A DNA stretch of 64,000 nucleotides from Xenopus tropicalis (GCF_000004195.4 NC_030678.2:129609104-129673103); one strand, 5' to 3'. Positions 32,832 to 44,938 are shown, counted from the first letter of the stretch. Numbers and translations: made by a program. Notes: a model not told the origin generated them from the sequence alone.

Positions 32832-32975
32832 TATAGATTGTAAGCTGTACGGGGCAGAGACCTCCATCCTCTTGTGTCTTTGACCCTTAACTTATTGCAA
32901 CTGTATCTTGTATTTATTTGTGCTTATTGTAAATTAAGTAGTGCTTTATAAATAAAGTTATACATACATACAATA
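32832..32975 (+). mobile_element. LINE2/CR1-type or SINE 3' tail
   Basis: GATTGTAAGCTGTACGGGGC followed by AGAGACCTCC, and the end AGTGCTTTATAAATAAAG, match the usual vertebrate L2-type tail (GATTGTAAGCTC...GGGCAGGGAC...AATAAA). Confidence 0.65.
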
Positions 32976-33664
32976 CCTAATCTTAAGTATAAACAAGACT
33001 CTAGTTGTCTTGGTAGAAATCATCTATGGAAATAATAAAATTTCGGCTTGATTATCAAACAGCAAGTAAAATGAAGGTGTTAGTTAAATATTGCTGTATT
33101 CATACTGTGTGTAATGTACTGAAACCATATAGGTGAACTGCTCTTGAAAATTTATGATCAAGTAAGTCTTATGGAAGTTGAAGGCATAATGGTTGCCATA
33201 TAAATAGGAAAGGGAATAATGGGTACATAATCACCTTATGCTACCACTGATAAATGATCTGTGTTTTCAAACATGACAAAAAAGCAGCAGATATTGAGTA
33301 GTAAGTTGGTATCTTTAACTACAATGCAAAAAAAAATGATAGAAAATCAAATCCAGGATTTATGGAACAGAGAAACAATGACTCTTGCAAAAGAACATTA
33401 GATAATTACCAGTGGGAATAATGCATAATAACTGCTGGTAAGAGAAGAATTGGCGCAATGATAAACTGAGAAATGGCCTGCAGTTATTTCATTAGTATAT
33501 AGATACAGTGCTTTATAATATTTACACACCTAAGGTTATTGTTAAATTACAAAATAAAAAACAAATAACCCACCCCCATGATGAAGGCCCTTTGTGGGAT
33601 AACAAACATTTTGTATGTTACAGCTATATAATATTTATAACAGGCTATAGTGTACTTAGTACAT
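32976..33664. other. Unassigned AT-rich DNA
   Basis: No gene. CATGATGAAGGCCC near 33578 loosely recalls a hammerhead core but lacks the rest. Confidence 0.35.
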
Positions 33665-34150
33665 ACAAGGACGCGTTCACTTACTGAGGCTCAGTGCAAT
33701 TTTGAGTGCAATCAGCATGTTTTTTTCCCACATTGCAGGGTTTTGCCCCACAATTTTGGCCCCATTGCAAATGCAAAAAGGCAATTATCTTGAAACAATT
33801 TTGCTGCGCCTACTGTAATTGCATCTGATTAACCCAACTGTGCATGCCTTTTATCGGAAATTGGAGGCAGTTATGCCAAATATTTTGGAAGTCTGGCTGG
33901 CGTCATTTCTGGTTTTCGCTGATTCCCAGGTGTTTAGCATGTGAGTGACTTGTCCACCCTTTTCTTTTGGTGCAACTGAAGTATGCTGATTGATGCAGTG
34001 AGCTGAGGGAACCCTGAAAATACCGCCTGGGCAGGGGATAGGAGTAGCTCCAGGGTCTTAGGCACAACTTACTGCAGGGAAATGTTGCCCACTGCGCTTG
34101 CGGAAGTAAAGGATCCCTTTAGTGCACAAGGCACATCATTTGTTTTTTGT
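33665..34150. repeat. Old dispersed repeat, relative of 15096-15480
   Basis: Shares TTCTTTTGGTGCAACT...TATGCTGATTGATGCAG and TTTTTTTCCCACATTGCAGG with the earlier copy at roughly three quarters identity by eye. Confidence 0.45.
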
Positions 34151-34255
34151 GCAATAATGAGGCCTTTTTTATCTTTACTTATTTTATTGCAAAAATATTT
34201 TATAATGGTAACATTACAAGAAGCTATTGAAAAATTGTACAGTATTCATTATTAT

Positions 34256-34566
34256 TAGGAATGCACCAAACCCACTTTTTTGGGTTCGGCTGAACCCCCG
34301 AACCCACCCAGAGGGGTTCAGCCGGATCCCGAATCAAATCTGAATCCTAATTAGCATATGCTGATTAGGATTGGGAGGGGTTAAAAACCACGCGTGTGGT
34401 GCAAAATTTTTTTCACTGCCCATTTAACCCTTTCCGAATTCTAATTAGCATATGCTAATTCAGATTCGGTTTGGCTGGGACCGCAGATTCGGCCGAAACC
34501 GAATCCTAAAAAAAAGCTGGGATTCAGCTAAATCCTGAACCAAATCTGGGATTTGGTGCATCCCTA
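34256..34566. mobile_element. hAT MITE (TAGGRATGCACC ends)
   Basis: TAGGAATGCACCAAA and TTTGGTGCATCCCTA are inverted ends. A perfect 8-bp duplication ATTATTAT flanks it (34248-34255, 34567-34574). Inside are two copies of ATTAGCATATGCTRATT, each nearly palindromic. Confidence 0.92.
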
Positions 34567-34574
34567 ATTATTAT

Positions 34575-35832
34575 CATCTATGCCAATACATTTGTCAAGG
34601 CATCTTCACTAGAATGGATAAGCATCATCATTAACATTGACTGTTGACATTGACTTGCCAAAACAAGAGCTTTGCTTAGCTGTGAATAACTAGAAAAGTT
34701 GTTTTACCTCAACATAATAGTGTTGAAGCATCCATATTCGGGATTTGTAACTTGTAATTCCATATATATGTTTTTGAACATATGCAATCATAGCCTAAGT
34801 AAATAAATCAGTTTTTTTTATTTCATTGATTGCACAACGTATCTAGTACTATACACTGAAAGAGTAAAACAGAGGTTTCTGCCACTGACAGGCAACCACC
34901 TCCTACTGATTTAAATGGTCTAACGGCCTGCATATCAAATTCCCATGACAGGGGCAGGTTCAATTTGATGGGCCCCTACCAACAACACCAAGCTCCTCCC
35001 CCCTTCCATAAAATAAAATACCAAGCCACATGTGATATTTTGGGTAAAAAGGTTGCAGATTGTTTATTAAGCATGTAAATAATGACCAACACAACCAACA
35101 ACAGTTAAGTGTAGCACAATGCACAATCACATTTATATAACCTTTAACAATTACCTCTCGTAACATCTAATAGCTGCTGAAGGCTGCACACAATTGTCCC
35201 CAAGAGCTAGGGGCCTGCCTTCCTAGGCATCACTTTGGCCCCAGGCCTAACCTCTGTTATGCCCTACACTTGATACCTTTATCACTGGCTCGTTGCCCAA
35301 GGGGAGTCCCTCCCACTGCAACACCACACTAATATATGGGGAGGGCAGGCGAGAGCTATTTAAGGTAAAAAGAGAACATTCCTCTATACTTCCTTTCCCT
35401 TTTAACTTGTATCTCCTCCTATCTCCACAGCAGCCCAGGAAACACCTATAATCCCTAACACCATCTTCCGTTCCCTCCTTCCTAACCCTGTCACAGCCCT
35501 GTCATTCCCAGTTCCTGGCTCACACTCTACGGGCATTCTAGACAGGAAATGGTTGCCCTTATCTCTAAAACCACAAATTCAGTACTTTTTATTGCAGTAG
35601 ATCATGGGCCACTTATCCCCCCTGCCATATCCTCATGGATTTTAAATCTTTATCTCAAACTATTCATTGCTAAAACAAACACATGCCTTAATTTCCCACC
35701 AACAACATGCATGCCCCCAGACTTTTCTCTAGCTGCAAATAGCATTTCTATTACCCAAGTACTTTACTCTAGTTCTAATTTAATTCAGTGTATGCCTACA
35801 GTATTGTTCTGCACAACCTTGTGTGAATATGG
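34575..35832. other. Unassigned DNA
   Basis: Less AT-rich between about 34,960 and 35,540 but without a convincing exon. Repeat-derived sequence is likely, not identified. Confidence 0.3.
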
Positions 35833-35840
35833 CTGTACAT

Positions 35841-36154
35841 TAGTGATGTGGGGGTCAACCCATGCCCATTCCTAACCCACAAAACTTTAACCATCACTGA
35901 CCCCTAACCCACAAAATTTTGCCATTGCAGGATCAGCACCCAACCTGTACCCACATCTTTCTGGATGCTACTTCTGCATGCACCTTAGGTTACAAGACAG
36001 GGAACCACTGGGGGGTAGAGGAAGAATGTAGTTCCCCAGTCTGACCCGCACCAAATGCACCCTGCAATGGTCGTACAAATTTAAACCCTAACCTGTTTGA
36101 CCTAAGGGTAAACCTGTGGGTCCCGTGGGATGTGGGTCAACCTGCACATCACTA
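35841..36154. mobile_element. hAT MITE (TAGTGATGTG ends)
   Basis: TAGTGATGTGGGGGTCAACCC and GGGTCAACCTGCACATCACTA are inverted ends. The 8-bp flanks CTGTACAT (35833-35840) and CTGCACAT (36155-36162) differ at one base. Confidence 0.87.
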
Positions 36155-36250
36155 CTGCACATAATCTGTTTTTGTCTGTCTGCCTTCTACTTGGCCATTA
36201 GGTTATAGGTTCACCCTCCTATGCCAGCTACACTTTTTTTCCATCCCCAT

Positions 36251-36872
36251 TGTCAGGAACTGCAGGGAATTGAACCCTGGACTTGGTGCTGGACTGTTGG
36301 TGCACTAACTTAATGATCCATAGGAGGCTCTTACTATGTGGGGTCTGTTGCCTTCATGTGCTTTTGACATTGCTGTCCGTTTTCCTCCAGTTTCAGCCAA
36401 TCCTCTTTATCCCATGTGTTGCTGTTTTACTGATTACCTGCCTTTATAAACCCTCTCTGGACAACACCCACTGCTCGATCATCTTCGCTACAGAGCCTGG
36501 TCTTGCCACCTTGGATTCCGTATTTCCTGTCCTTGCCCTGCCTGATCCCTGTTTTGTTTCCTTGACTTCTGCCTGGACTGACCCCTGCCTGATCATCATA
36601 TTGCTCGAACTCTGCCTGGACCGACCCCTGCCTGATTATCGTATTGCTAGAACTCTGCCTGGACTGACCCTTGCCTGTTTCTCGGATTTGCCTATTGCCG
36701 GACTCCACCTCACCTAATCACAGGCTTGTACTTATTCTTGTTTGGTTTTGTTTTCATTAAATTACCTTTTTGCATTGCATCTTGGCTATCTGGCCCTTAA
36801 AGGGAGTTCGGAGGGGGGTATTTGCATACAGGCTCCTACCTGTTGGTCTCTCGCCTGAGGCCAGGCGTGACA
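36251..36872 (+). mobile_element. Solo LTR of an LTR retrotransposon
   Basis: 622 bp starting TGTCAGGAAC and ending GGCGTGACA, with a perfect 5-bp duplication CCCAT (36246-36250, 36873-36877). A TATA-like CTTTATAAAC lies near 36440 and an ATTAAA polyadenylation-type signal near 36757, in the order expected of U3-R-U5. No internal genes remain, so recombination between two LTRs probably removed them. Class (gypsy-like or endogenous retrovirus) is undetermined. Confidence 0.8.
36571..36680 (+). repeat. 43-bp tandem repeat inside the LTR
   Basis: Units 36571-36613 and 36614-36656 plus a partial third, beginning GCCTGGACTGACCCCTGCCT. It lies downstream of the TATA-like box, in the presumed R region. 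Confidence 0.88.
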
Positions 36873-38578
36873 CCCATTCTGATGATGCCACCTTTGTCTC
36901 CCCCCAACTTGTAATCCCTTTTAAAATCCTTTGGTTCAGAATATTCCTTAAACCACCTCTCTTGCTCATGATCTACTATTTTTCTTATAATGTCCCCAGA
37001 CCACATGGATTACAACTTCTGTGATGTAACAAAAGTACCTCCAAGGTGTTTATTGCTATAACACTTGCAAAGAGGATGTGAAGCTCTTTTTGGTTATTTT
37101 ACTCCATTTGGTTTGGAAATTGTATTCTTCAATAAACACCATGGAGGTACTTTTTTACACAACCAAAGTTGTAAGTGTTTTTTTGTCTCTTTTCTTTCTG
37201 GATTTCCTTCACGCTGAGTCACATCATTTGAAAGGGATTGCACTAGACTTGTGTCTTATCTTTAAAAATACCTTTCAAGCACAATCACAGTCTACAATAC
37301 TTTATTATATTTCAGGGGGCTGCATTTTACATTCATTACATTTACGTGAATAAAATACTGTATATAGTTACTTCCTGGTGCTCTTAGGTTGGGTAACAAT
37401 GAATGTCGTTTCATTATTCATTACATTATGCTTTCAAGCCACCCTGCAAATATTTTCTTTTAGCTGCTTCTATCTTTTCTTTATTTATTCATTTACAAAA
37501 TGAAAGTGACATACAGTAAGATGATGCATTCAATATAAAAGAACTCTTAGCCAAATACATTATAAAACCAGACTCAAATATATTTATCTTGCAAGCCCAT
37601 ATCTTCCTTATGGCAAGATTCCCGTAACGGAAAATTGGTTTGTGCACTAGATTCCCTTTGATCTTATGAAGATATCGTCCATTGTGACAGCTGTTAATAG
37701 CTGCCCTTTGTTTGGAAATCTGTGTTGATAGCTTTCCTAGAATCTGTCATCTTCCACATCACAAAACAGTCTCTCCAAAAGATCTAATGTTTTTAAGTTA
37801 GTCGCTTTAGAAGCTGAATTAATATAATGCAATTGTTGTACAAAATTGACGTGGGCTTAATGGATATGAACAGTGAAAGATGGTGTGGATTTTTTTTAGC
37901 TATTTATATATAATCCATACCATGAAAGGTTTTTATAGCAGCATGGGTACAAAAAGGATGAGCATAATTTTTTGAGCCCTAAAAGCTGTTGTTCTATCTG
38001 ATAGGGCTTTGAGGCAGAGATCTATAGGTAAAACATGGTTAACAAGAGGGCTCATTTACACCCACAGATGCAGTGGGCAACTTGCGATTTTCTCTGCAGT
38101 AAGTTGAGTCTAAAACCATTTTCATTCAGGTACCAACATGCACTCTACCCACTTCTGTATAGTTTCACTCAGTGCCAATCAGTCCTTCTTGCTTCCGTTT
38201 CATATTGAGGACTGCTGTGGCTATAGACACATAGAAAAAAGATCAGCAATTTTCTCAGTTTTCCCCGACTGTGTTTTGTAACAAAGAGAAATTTTGGCAG
38301 CTTTAGATTCTAGGAACGGTCTGTCACCTGTGGTTTATATTAAGCAGGAATATTATCTAGTGGCACATATTTTATAATAATGTAGGAAACTAATTTTAAA
38401 GTCTCTTTAATTTGCTGTGTGTTTGAATTGTGCTCCCATAGTAGAGGGCATGGTCACTCTGAAACATATCATATATTATGAAAGTTGTGTTACTGTTTGT
38501 AAGTTTATTATTCTTCATGTCCGGCCTTACCTCTCCCATCAGTTAGATCAAGTGTAGTATTGAAATGAGAAACACTTG
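36873..38578. other. Unassigned; possible conserved non-coding block near 37620-37820
   Basis: No gene. 37620-37820 is non-repetitive and contains TTGTGACAGCTGTTAATAGC and CCCTTTGTTTGG, which resemble MEIS/E-box and SOX-type sites. Conservation untested. Confidence 0.22.
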
Positions 38579-38920
38579 GGGGCAGATTTTTCAAAACACT
38601 AGTTTGAATCCCGAATGGGAAAAATTCGGATTGGAAACGAAAATTTTTGAAGATCGTAACTATCACGAAAATGCTTACGAAAAAATCGTATTAGTCACGA
38701 TAATATCGTATTGGCGATCCGAAAGTCACTACATTTTCTTACCGAATGATTGTAAACCGATCCAATTTTTGCGCGCTAAAAATACGAAAAAGTTGTGCAA
38801 GCGTCGAAAAAGTCACAAAAGTGCCGAAAAAATTGTGCAAGGTACAAAAAAGTCGCAGAAAATATGATTGGACCAATCAAACCAACGCTCGGAGCATTCG
38901 TGGATAATTAAATGTGCCCC
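38579..38920. mobile_element. MITE (GGGGCAGATTT ends, TCGTA-rich)
   Basis: Starts GGGGCAGATTTTTCAAAACA and ends AATTAAATGTGCCCC. TTG is duplicated at 38576-38578 and 38921-38923. It closely matches 60229-60552 (ATTGGAAACGAAAATTT, ATAATATCGTATTGGCGATC). The 100-codon frame starting at 38565 is this repeat read through. Confidence 0.8.
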
Positions 38921-40018
38921 TTGGTCTTCTGGCCTTTAGGTTGCCAAGAAGAAGCTTGATGAAAGTTGAGGAGCTTTGTTCCCATAAGGGAGAGCTGCTG
39001 GCTTATTTTTTAGTTTGGGGCTTTGCACATGCTCCTTCTGCTTCACTTCATTTGCCCCAGCCATTAGGTGGGCGGGCCGTACACTTCAGCAATTTTTTTG
39101 TGTTTGATTTGTGCACCCTGGATGGGTGACATAGTCCTCTGGGCTTGACCCCAGGCCAAGACCTGATGGGTCTACCCACACATGCTGTTCATTGGTGAAA
39201 GCCTTGGACACATGAGCATCGGAGCCCATGCCTTCAGGTAGGACTCACACACGATGATTCAATATCATCTGTTATCAATCAGTTTTTCTCTCATTACAGT
39301 GGTGTTTTCCAAATATTAGGGCTGGACCCCCAATTGAGCTTCAGCTGAAAAAGTGGCTGTGTGAATATTTGCATTCATATCTTTTCTCTCTCTGCATTCT
39401 CATCTCTGCATTCAAATTTAAGAAAAAAAACTCAAACTTTATTTTTGAGCTGTTTGGATGGTTTACCAAACACTAGTGCCAGAATTTTTCCAAAATATAC
39501 ACAAAATCTTAGCCACTTGAAGAGTTGTGTTATGTGAAAATATACTAGAAATTGTGTGATGGTAGAGATGCAATTTCAATTTGAAAAAATGTCCATGATA
39601 CTTTGAATGATACTTATTAGTAAATTCATTTCTAATGGTTGGGGAAGAGTTGAAAGATTAAGGCAAATATTTAAAAAACTATAAAAAAAAAAAATAAATG
39701 AAAATGAAGACCAAATAAAAAGTTGCTAAGAATCAGCCACTCTATAACATATTAAAAGTTAACTTGAAGGTGAACTGCCTTTTTAATATAATGTGAAAAC
39801 AACTGACAACTGATATTAATAATAACTTCATAAACGGCTAATAAATATTATTTTATATAAACAATTCAATACTGTCGTCATTTGCAGTCGCCGTAATGGC
39901 AGGTTATGCATTTGATCCAAATCAGTGCTAAAAAACTCGCAAAACGTAACACTAAAATAACTGCAAAATTGCATTAATAATGGCAGTTACCTTAATATGA
40001 ACTTGCAGTTGTTGCAGT
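38921..40018. other. Unassigned AT-rich DNA
   Basis: No gene or clear repeat. Confidence 0.35.
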
Positions 40019-40330
40019 GGGTGGGTATTTGCAGTACTGCTAGTATTTACATGTGGGTATTTGCAGTACTGCTAGGGGCAGATTTATCAAATTGAGAGTC
40101 TAGAGCTCAATACATAAAAACTCACCCACTTTCATTCTTATGGGATTTTTAGAACTGTATTTATCAATGGGTAAATTTAGAGTTCATAAATAGGTTTTTA
40201 AATATCCCATAGGAATAAATAGAAGTGGGTGAGTTTTTATGTATTAAGTTCTAAATTGACATTTTGATCTTCCCCCTAGTATATACATGTCGGTGGGCAT
40301 TTGCAGTACTGCTAGTATTTACATGTGATA
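40019..40330. repeat. Short minisatellite split by a MITE
   Basis: ATTTGCAGTACTGCTAG occurs three times (near 40027, 40059 and 40299, where it reads CATTTGCAGTACTGCTAG). The second unit is interrupted after GCTAG and resumes after the MITE with TATATACATGT. Confidence 0.8.
40076..40276. mobile_element. Harbinger-like MITE inside the minisatellite
   Basis: Palindromic: ACATAAAAACTCACCCACTT in the left arm faces AAGTGGGTGAGTTTTTATGT in the right arm. TAG is duplicated at 40073-40075 and 40277-40279. Confidence 0.82.
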
Positions 40331-40974
40331 TCAAAAAAGACTTTAGCGCAGACTTGAGTATGTTATACACTTCCACTTGTAAAATGAATGATAAATGTCC
40401 CTGGTGTGTTATCTACCAGTTTATTTTTTCATTAGAATAAAAATTGTTAAAAAATGTATCCATATAAACAATCAAGTGAATAATGAGTTGATTCATTAAT
40501 GTAAATGAGAGAGTTAAGGGGGGAAATAGGTACATGACAAGCATTAATTAGCAAGGATTAGGCCAGCACTGTGCAGAGCTAGAACATAACAACACAATCA
40601 GTGAACAATTTAAAACAATATCAGTAAAAAGACTAAGAGCAAGTAATATGATCTTTAGGGGTTTATGTAATAAGAGGTGCAAAGCTTGCTACATTTCTAA
40701 TTATTGATAGCAACCAGTTAGCTAGATTTCATTTACTGATCAAATAACTTATTGGTTGACATGGTTACTGCACCAGTTAGACCTGGGTAATTTACAAACG
40801 TATGTATGCAAATCACCATATTTTTACCCATAATGCAGTATTTCCCCACTAATTGTGGGCATGTTCTAGGTTGTGTCTACTGCAATTGTGTCGGACGCAA
40901 TTGTGCTGCATATTAATGAAAAGCAGGTGCATATAGGATTTTCAGAGGAAAGGGTGCATAACTAGCAGAGTATA
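40331..40974. other. Unassigned AT-rich DNA
   Basis: Old repeat traces (GTCGGACGCAATTGTGCTG near 40890) but no defined element. Confidence 0.35.
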
Positions 40975-41625
40975 GGGCTGATTCACTAAAGTGTGTTAAA
41001 ACTAGCGCTATTTATAGCATGCGTTAAAAATGTTATTGCGTCTAATTTTTTGCTTTAACGCACGATTCACTTAAAGTATATTTGCGTTAATTTAGACGTG
41101 AAGCTGTTTGCGTTATTTAAGTTGCGAAGACTATTTTCGTGTAGTATTTGATGGAATGCGCGCTAATCAACGCATCACACAGAAATAGTCGCCGCATGCA
41201 CACCATATTAGCCCTACACGCCATTACTTTCGTAAAACTACTTTTATGAAAATGACCATTTCCCTGCAAACTGGAGGCTGCATCACTCTAGGGCCAACAC
41301 AGACTTGAATAAATCCCACTGCAAAGTCCATATTGTGTTGCCAAAAGCTCATGAACTGTACTTTTCTATCATTACCGCCTGCCCCAAGTAGGTGTTAATT
41401 TTCGCACAGACTAATGCGACATTTAGCGCGTCTAAGTGTTTGTGAATCATGTGTTAGTATTATTTCGGCGCGCAAATTAATGTATGCGGTAGCGCGAAAT
41501 TTAACGCACACGATAACGCAACTTAACGCATGCGTTAATACTTTAGCGAATCGCGCATTTTTTCGAGTAAATTTTAACGCAAAAAAGCGTGCAATAAAAC
41601 TTATCGACCTTTAGTGAATCAGCCC
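40975..41625. mobile_element. 651-bp CpG-rich MITE (GGGCTGATTCAC ends)
   Basis: GGGCTGATTCACTAAAG at the left and CTTTAGTGAATCAGCCC at the right are inverted with at most one mismatch. Flanks are ATA and TTA. The arms are rich in AACGCA/TGCGTT motifs. Confidence 0.82.
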
Positions 41626-42267
41626 TTATGCGTTTAAAACTGAATTTGCTGGAATAAATTATGTTTATAAAGTCAGCATACAGTGAATAATATTCCTGTG
41701 ACCTGCAGCTTTGCATTAAAGCAATTCAGGATGATTTTCAATTTACATCTTTTGAAGGAAAATCAGAATGTAATGGTAAAGGGTAACCACATTAATTGAA
41801 ATAATGTTTACTATTGTTCTATGAACACTTTAGTTTAAGTGCTATGGGGTTAACGTTAAACTTTCTTAGTACATTGCATTTGCTATGTTTACTGCATTGC
41901 CTTGAGATTTTACATATAAATAGAGCACTGTAGCCAAGGAAGAAAATTGTAGTCTTAACTGAATGGGAGTAATCAAACTGAAATTGGGAAATTGTTGAAA
42001 TTTTGTAATATGCCCTGTATGTGGTATTTTGAAGGAACTAAAGGCAAATACAGTTGGTATAGAAAGTATATTTAATTGATGGAGCATGGCACTAACAAGT
42101 TCACTAAGAGCCTGAAAATGTGACAATTTACTTCCGAATCCGAGACCCATACTGTGAGCAACTTAAGAAATATTCAATAGATTTAAGATTCCTGGATCCA
42201 ACCTAAAGCTTTATAAAACTATGTTCTTCCAAAAAGACTTGGATATGATATATTATTTTACATTCTA
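41626..42267. other. Unassigned AT-rich DNA
   Basis: No gene or clear repeat. Confidence 0.35.
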
Positions 42268-42352
42268 TTATAGTGCCAAAATGTATTGAGAGCTTTACAA
42301 ACATTATTCATTATTTATGTCAGTCCCTGCCCCAGTGGAGCTTTACATCTAA
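42268..42352 (-). mobile_element. LINE2/CR1-type tail, reverse
   Basis: Reverse strand reads TAGATGTAAAGCTCCACTGG followed by GGCAGGGACTGA and, further on, TAATGTTTGTAAAGCTCTCA, the same tail type as 32832-32975. Confidence 0.55.
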
Positions 42353-42373
42353 GGCCTCTTCCACATTCAAATA

Positions 42374-42655
42374 CAGGTATGGGACCTGTTATCCAGAATG
42401 TTTAGGGCCTGGGCTTTTCCAACTAAGGGGTCTTTCTGCAATTTGTATCACAAATTACCTAAGTCTACTAAAAATAATTTAAATATTAATTAAACCCAGT
42501 AGGACTGTTTTGCCTCCAATATGGGTGAATTTTATCTTAGCCCCGATCAAGTACAACGTGTTTAATTGATTTAAACAGAGTCTACAGGAAATGGCCTACC
42601 CATAATTTTGAACTTTCTGGATAATGGGTTTCTAGATAACAGATCCTATACCTAT
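42374..42655 (+). mobile_element. TA-flanked CAGGTATGGGA MITE
   Basis: CAGGTATGGGACCTGTTATC to AGATCCTATACCTA, with TA outside each end. Confidence 0.82.
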
Positions 42656-43175
42656 ACCGATAAGTGCACAAATCATCAGGAGTCCATCAGGAGTGTGAGA
42701 AGGAAACTGCAATGGGCAGACAATACTCAAGAACCTTTAAGGTCCTTGCAAGAAGTAGGTGTTTTAGGTACAGTGTTTTAGAAACTTTAAAATAGCAATT
42801 CTGTTCAATTCAAGTTTGGTATGCCAAAACACAAGATTTTATATGCACAAGAACTGGGCAAAAAAATTGGAAGGGCAGTGGCTTTATATAAATGGTTTTA
42901 TACAGTAGAAAGCCTTACAATGAAGAAACAGGTACATAAAATAATAACCATATAAAATGACACATATTTTGAATACCTCCTGCTATTAGAATGTGCAGTG
43001 CAGACAATAATAATTTAGGAAAATGACACACCAGGAGATTAGTCACCCACAATTAATCTCCTTTATAGGGCGGCTAGTCTCCTTCAAATGCTTTCCCAGT
43101 AGTAGCCCAAAGTTGCCTATTGTGGAAACGTAAAACTACTTCAGAAAGTAACTGTATTGCGTATGTTACAGATGT

Positions 43176-43275
43176 CTGACGAAGGGGCCTGTCCCCAAAA
43201 CATCACTAATTTGAAATAAACAGGCAGGGTTAACCCCACTGCTTGAAGATCTTTTGTGCCGGCTGTTTCTTCCAT
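43176..43275 (+). ncRNA. Decayed hammerhead ribozyme, Penelope-type tail
   Basis: CTGACGA (43176-43182) fits the hammerhead core CUGANGA. GGGGCCTGTCCCC (43184-43196) can form stem II. The second core half reads AAAAC then ATC, where GAAAC and GUC are expected. Both changes are CG to CA, as CpG decay would give. The tail AAGATCTTTTGTGCCGGCTG resembles other Penelope tails here. Cleavage activity is probably lost. Confidence 0.6.
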
Positions 43276-43444
43276 TACCTTGAGTATTAGGGGGGTGCTG
43301 TCCCCTCAGGCTGTGCACCGGGTTCTACACATCAGGAGAGTCCAGGAGTGCTGGTGATTTTCTTCAATACTGCGTATGTTTCCCCATCATCGATTTGCAT
43401 TTTAGCTGTTGGGAACTAGGCACAACAAAGCCATGCCACTCCAT

Positions 43445-43868
43445 TTAAAGGAACAGTAACACCAAAAAATCAAAGTGTATAAAAGAAACTACAGTATAAT
43501 GTACTGTTGCCCTGCATTGCTACAACTGGTGTGTTTGCTTTAGAAACATTACTATAGTTTAGTAAATGAAGCTGCTGTGTAGCCATGGGGGCAGCCATTT
43601 AAAAGAGAAAAGGCACAGGCACATAGCAGATAACAGATAAGTTCTGTACAATACAATGGTGTTTTATCTATTATCTGCTATGTAACCTGTGCCTTTTCTC
43701 CTTTTTCCAGCTTGAATGGCTGCCCCCGTGGCTACACAGCAGCTTATTATATAAACTATAGAAGTGTTTCTGAAGCAAATGTGCAAATTTTACCAGTGCA
43801 GGGCAACAGTGCATTGTATTATGATTACTTAAAAACATTTTTATTTTTTGGTGTTACTGTTCCTTTAA
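43445..43868. mobile_element. T2/Kolobok-type MITE, full length
   Basis: TTAAAGGAACAGTAACACC and GGTGTTACTGTTCCTTTAA are exact inverted ends containing the TTAA target. The interior is a long imperfect hairpin (AGCTGCTGTGTAGCCATGGG against GGCTACACAGCAGCTTATTA). Confidence 0.9.
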
Positions 43869-44545
43869 ACAGATCAATATCCTACCATGTTTCTGCCATG
43901 GTGTGTCGTGGGCACCATGTAACTCATGTCACAAAGAGGTTTGCTGTTATTGTTGCTTGCTCTAATTGCCCACCTACTACAAGTTAATATGAGTTATCAG
44001 TCAAATGACTGGTTGGTGAAATTACTGTGACCTAAATGGTGGAGAAGTCTGTGATTTTGTCAACAGCCAGGATGTGAATTTATGATACACAGAAAACCAA
44101 GAACATGAAAAACACTGGTAAGTGAGCATGAGGGGTAGACTGCAGAAGGGGTTTCAGAGAGGTGCCAGGAAATCCTGAGGCAACACAATCTTATGGCACG
44201 GGCAGCTGGTCTTTTATTGCCAGGGCTCTCAGCTACAAGAAATAGATGCGGCAGTATTCTCTAGTAAACTAGTTATCAAAGTGTTTCACTGGCACATAGC
44301 TTTGCACAGATGAACAATGTTTCTAGCTTTACATACAGACTACCTTTCTCTTTTGTACATGCTTAGAGCTAATAAACAGCTTTGATCACTACACCAGACT
44401 GTGGAGTACTGCAGCATATATTTATCTAATCATTAATATATTGAGGCGGTACCCCACATGAGAGTAACTTGTCTTAGCCACACTACGATACCTCTGTAAA
44501 CTCCATCCTGCCTGGGTTTCTTCATTCTCAAGTTATGACCCTTTT
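43869..44545. other. Unassigned DNA
   Basis: No gene or clear repeat. Confidence 0.35.
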
Positions 44546-44938
44546 GGGGAAATGTAATAAAAATCGTAAATGGAAAAAAATGCACACAAATAATAAAAAT
44601 TTGCATTTCGCAATGTAATATTGTTTATTAAACTGTTTTTTAATTGTGAATTTTAATTGCACATTGCAAACTTTTTAAGGCATGCTTGAAGGTGGCGTAA
44701 TATTTTGGAGCAAACGTAACAACTTTTTCATTAAGAGGTTTTATTACAAACACTGCGCACTGTCACAAACAATAAAATACACAAACTTTCTTTCACTGTC
44801 GGAAGTGGTCTCTAAACAGCTTCTGCGTTTACAAAGCCCACATAAAATTCACGCAAAGCCAAATTTGTTCGCACAGAGGCATACATTTTTGCATTTCAAA
44901 TAATTTTTCCATTACCAACTTTTATTACATTCCCCCCC
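44546..44938. mobile_element. MITE (GGGGAAATGTAATAAAA ends)
   Basis: GGGGAAATGTAATAAAAATC at the left and TTTTATTACATTCCCC at the right are inverted; exact limits uncertain by a few bases because of a C run. Confidence 0.65.

Noticed and set aside
33576..33605. Possible hammerhead (CATGATGAAGGCCC...GGGAT)
   Set aside because: No paired stem II and no GAAAC half.
36283..36717. 144-codon open frame
   Set aside because: Within the solo LTR and over its tandem repeat; LTR sequence, not a gene.
38565..38867. 100-codon Lys-rich open frame
   Set aside because: Read-through of a MITE; its relative at 60195-60401 gives the same shadow peptide.
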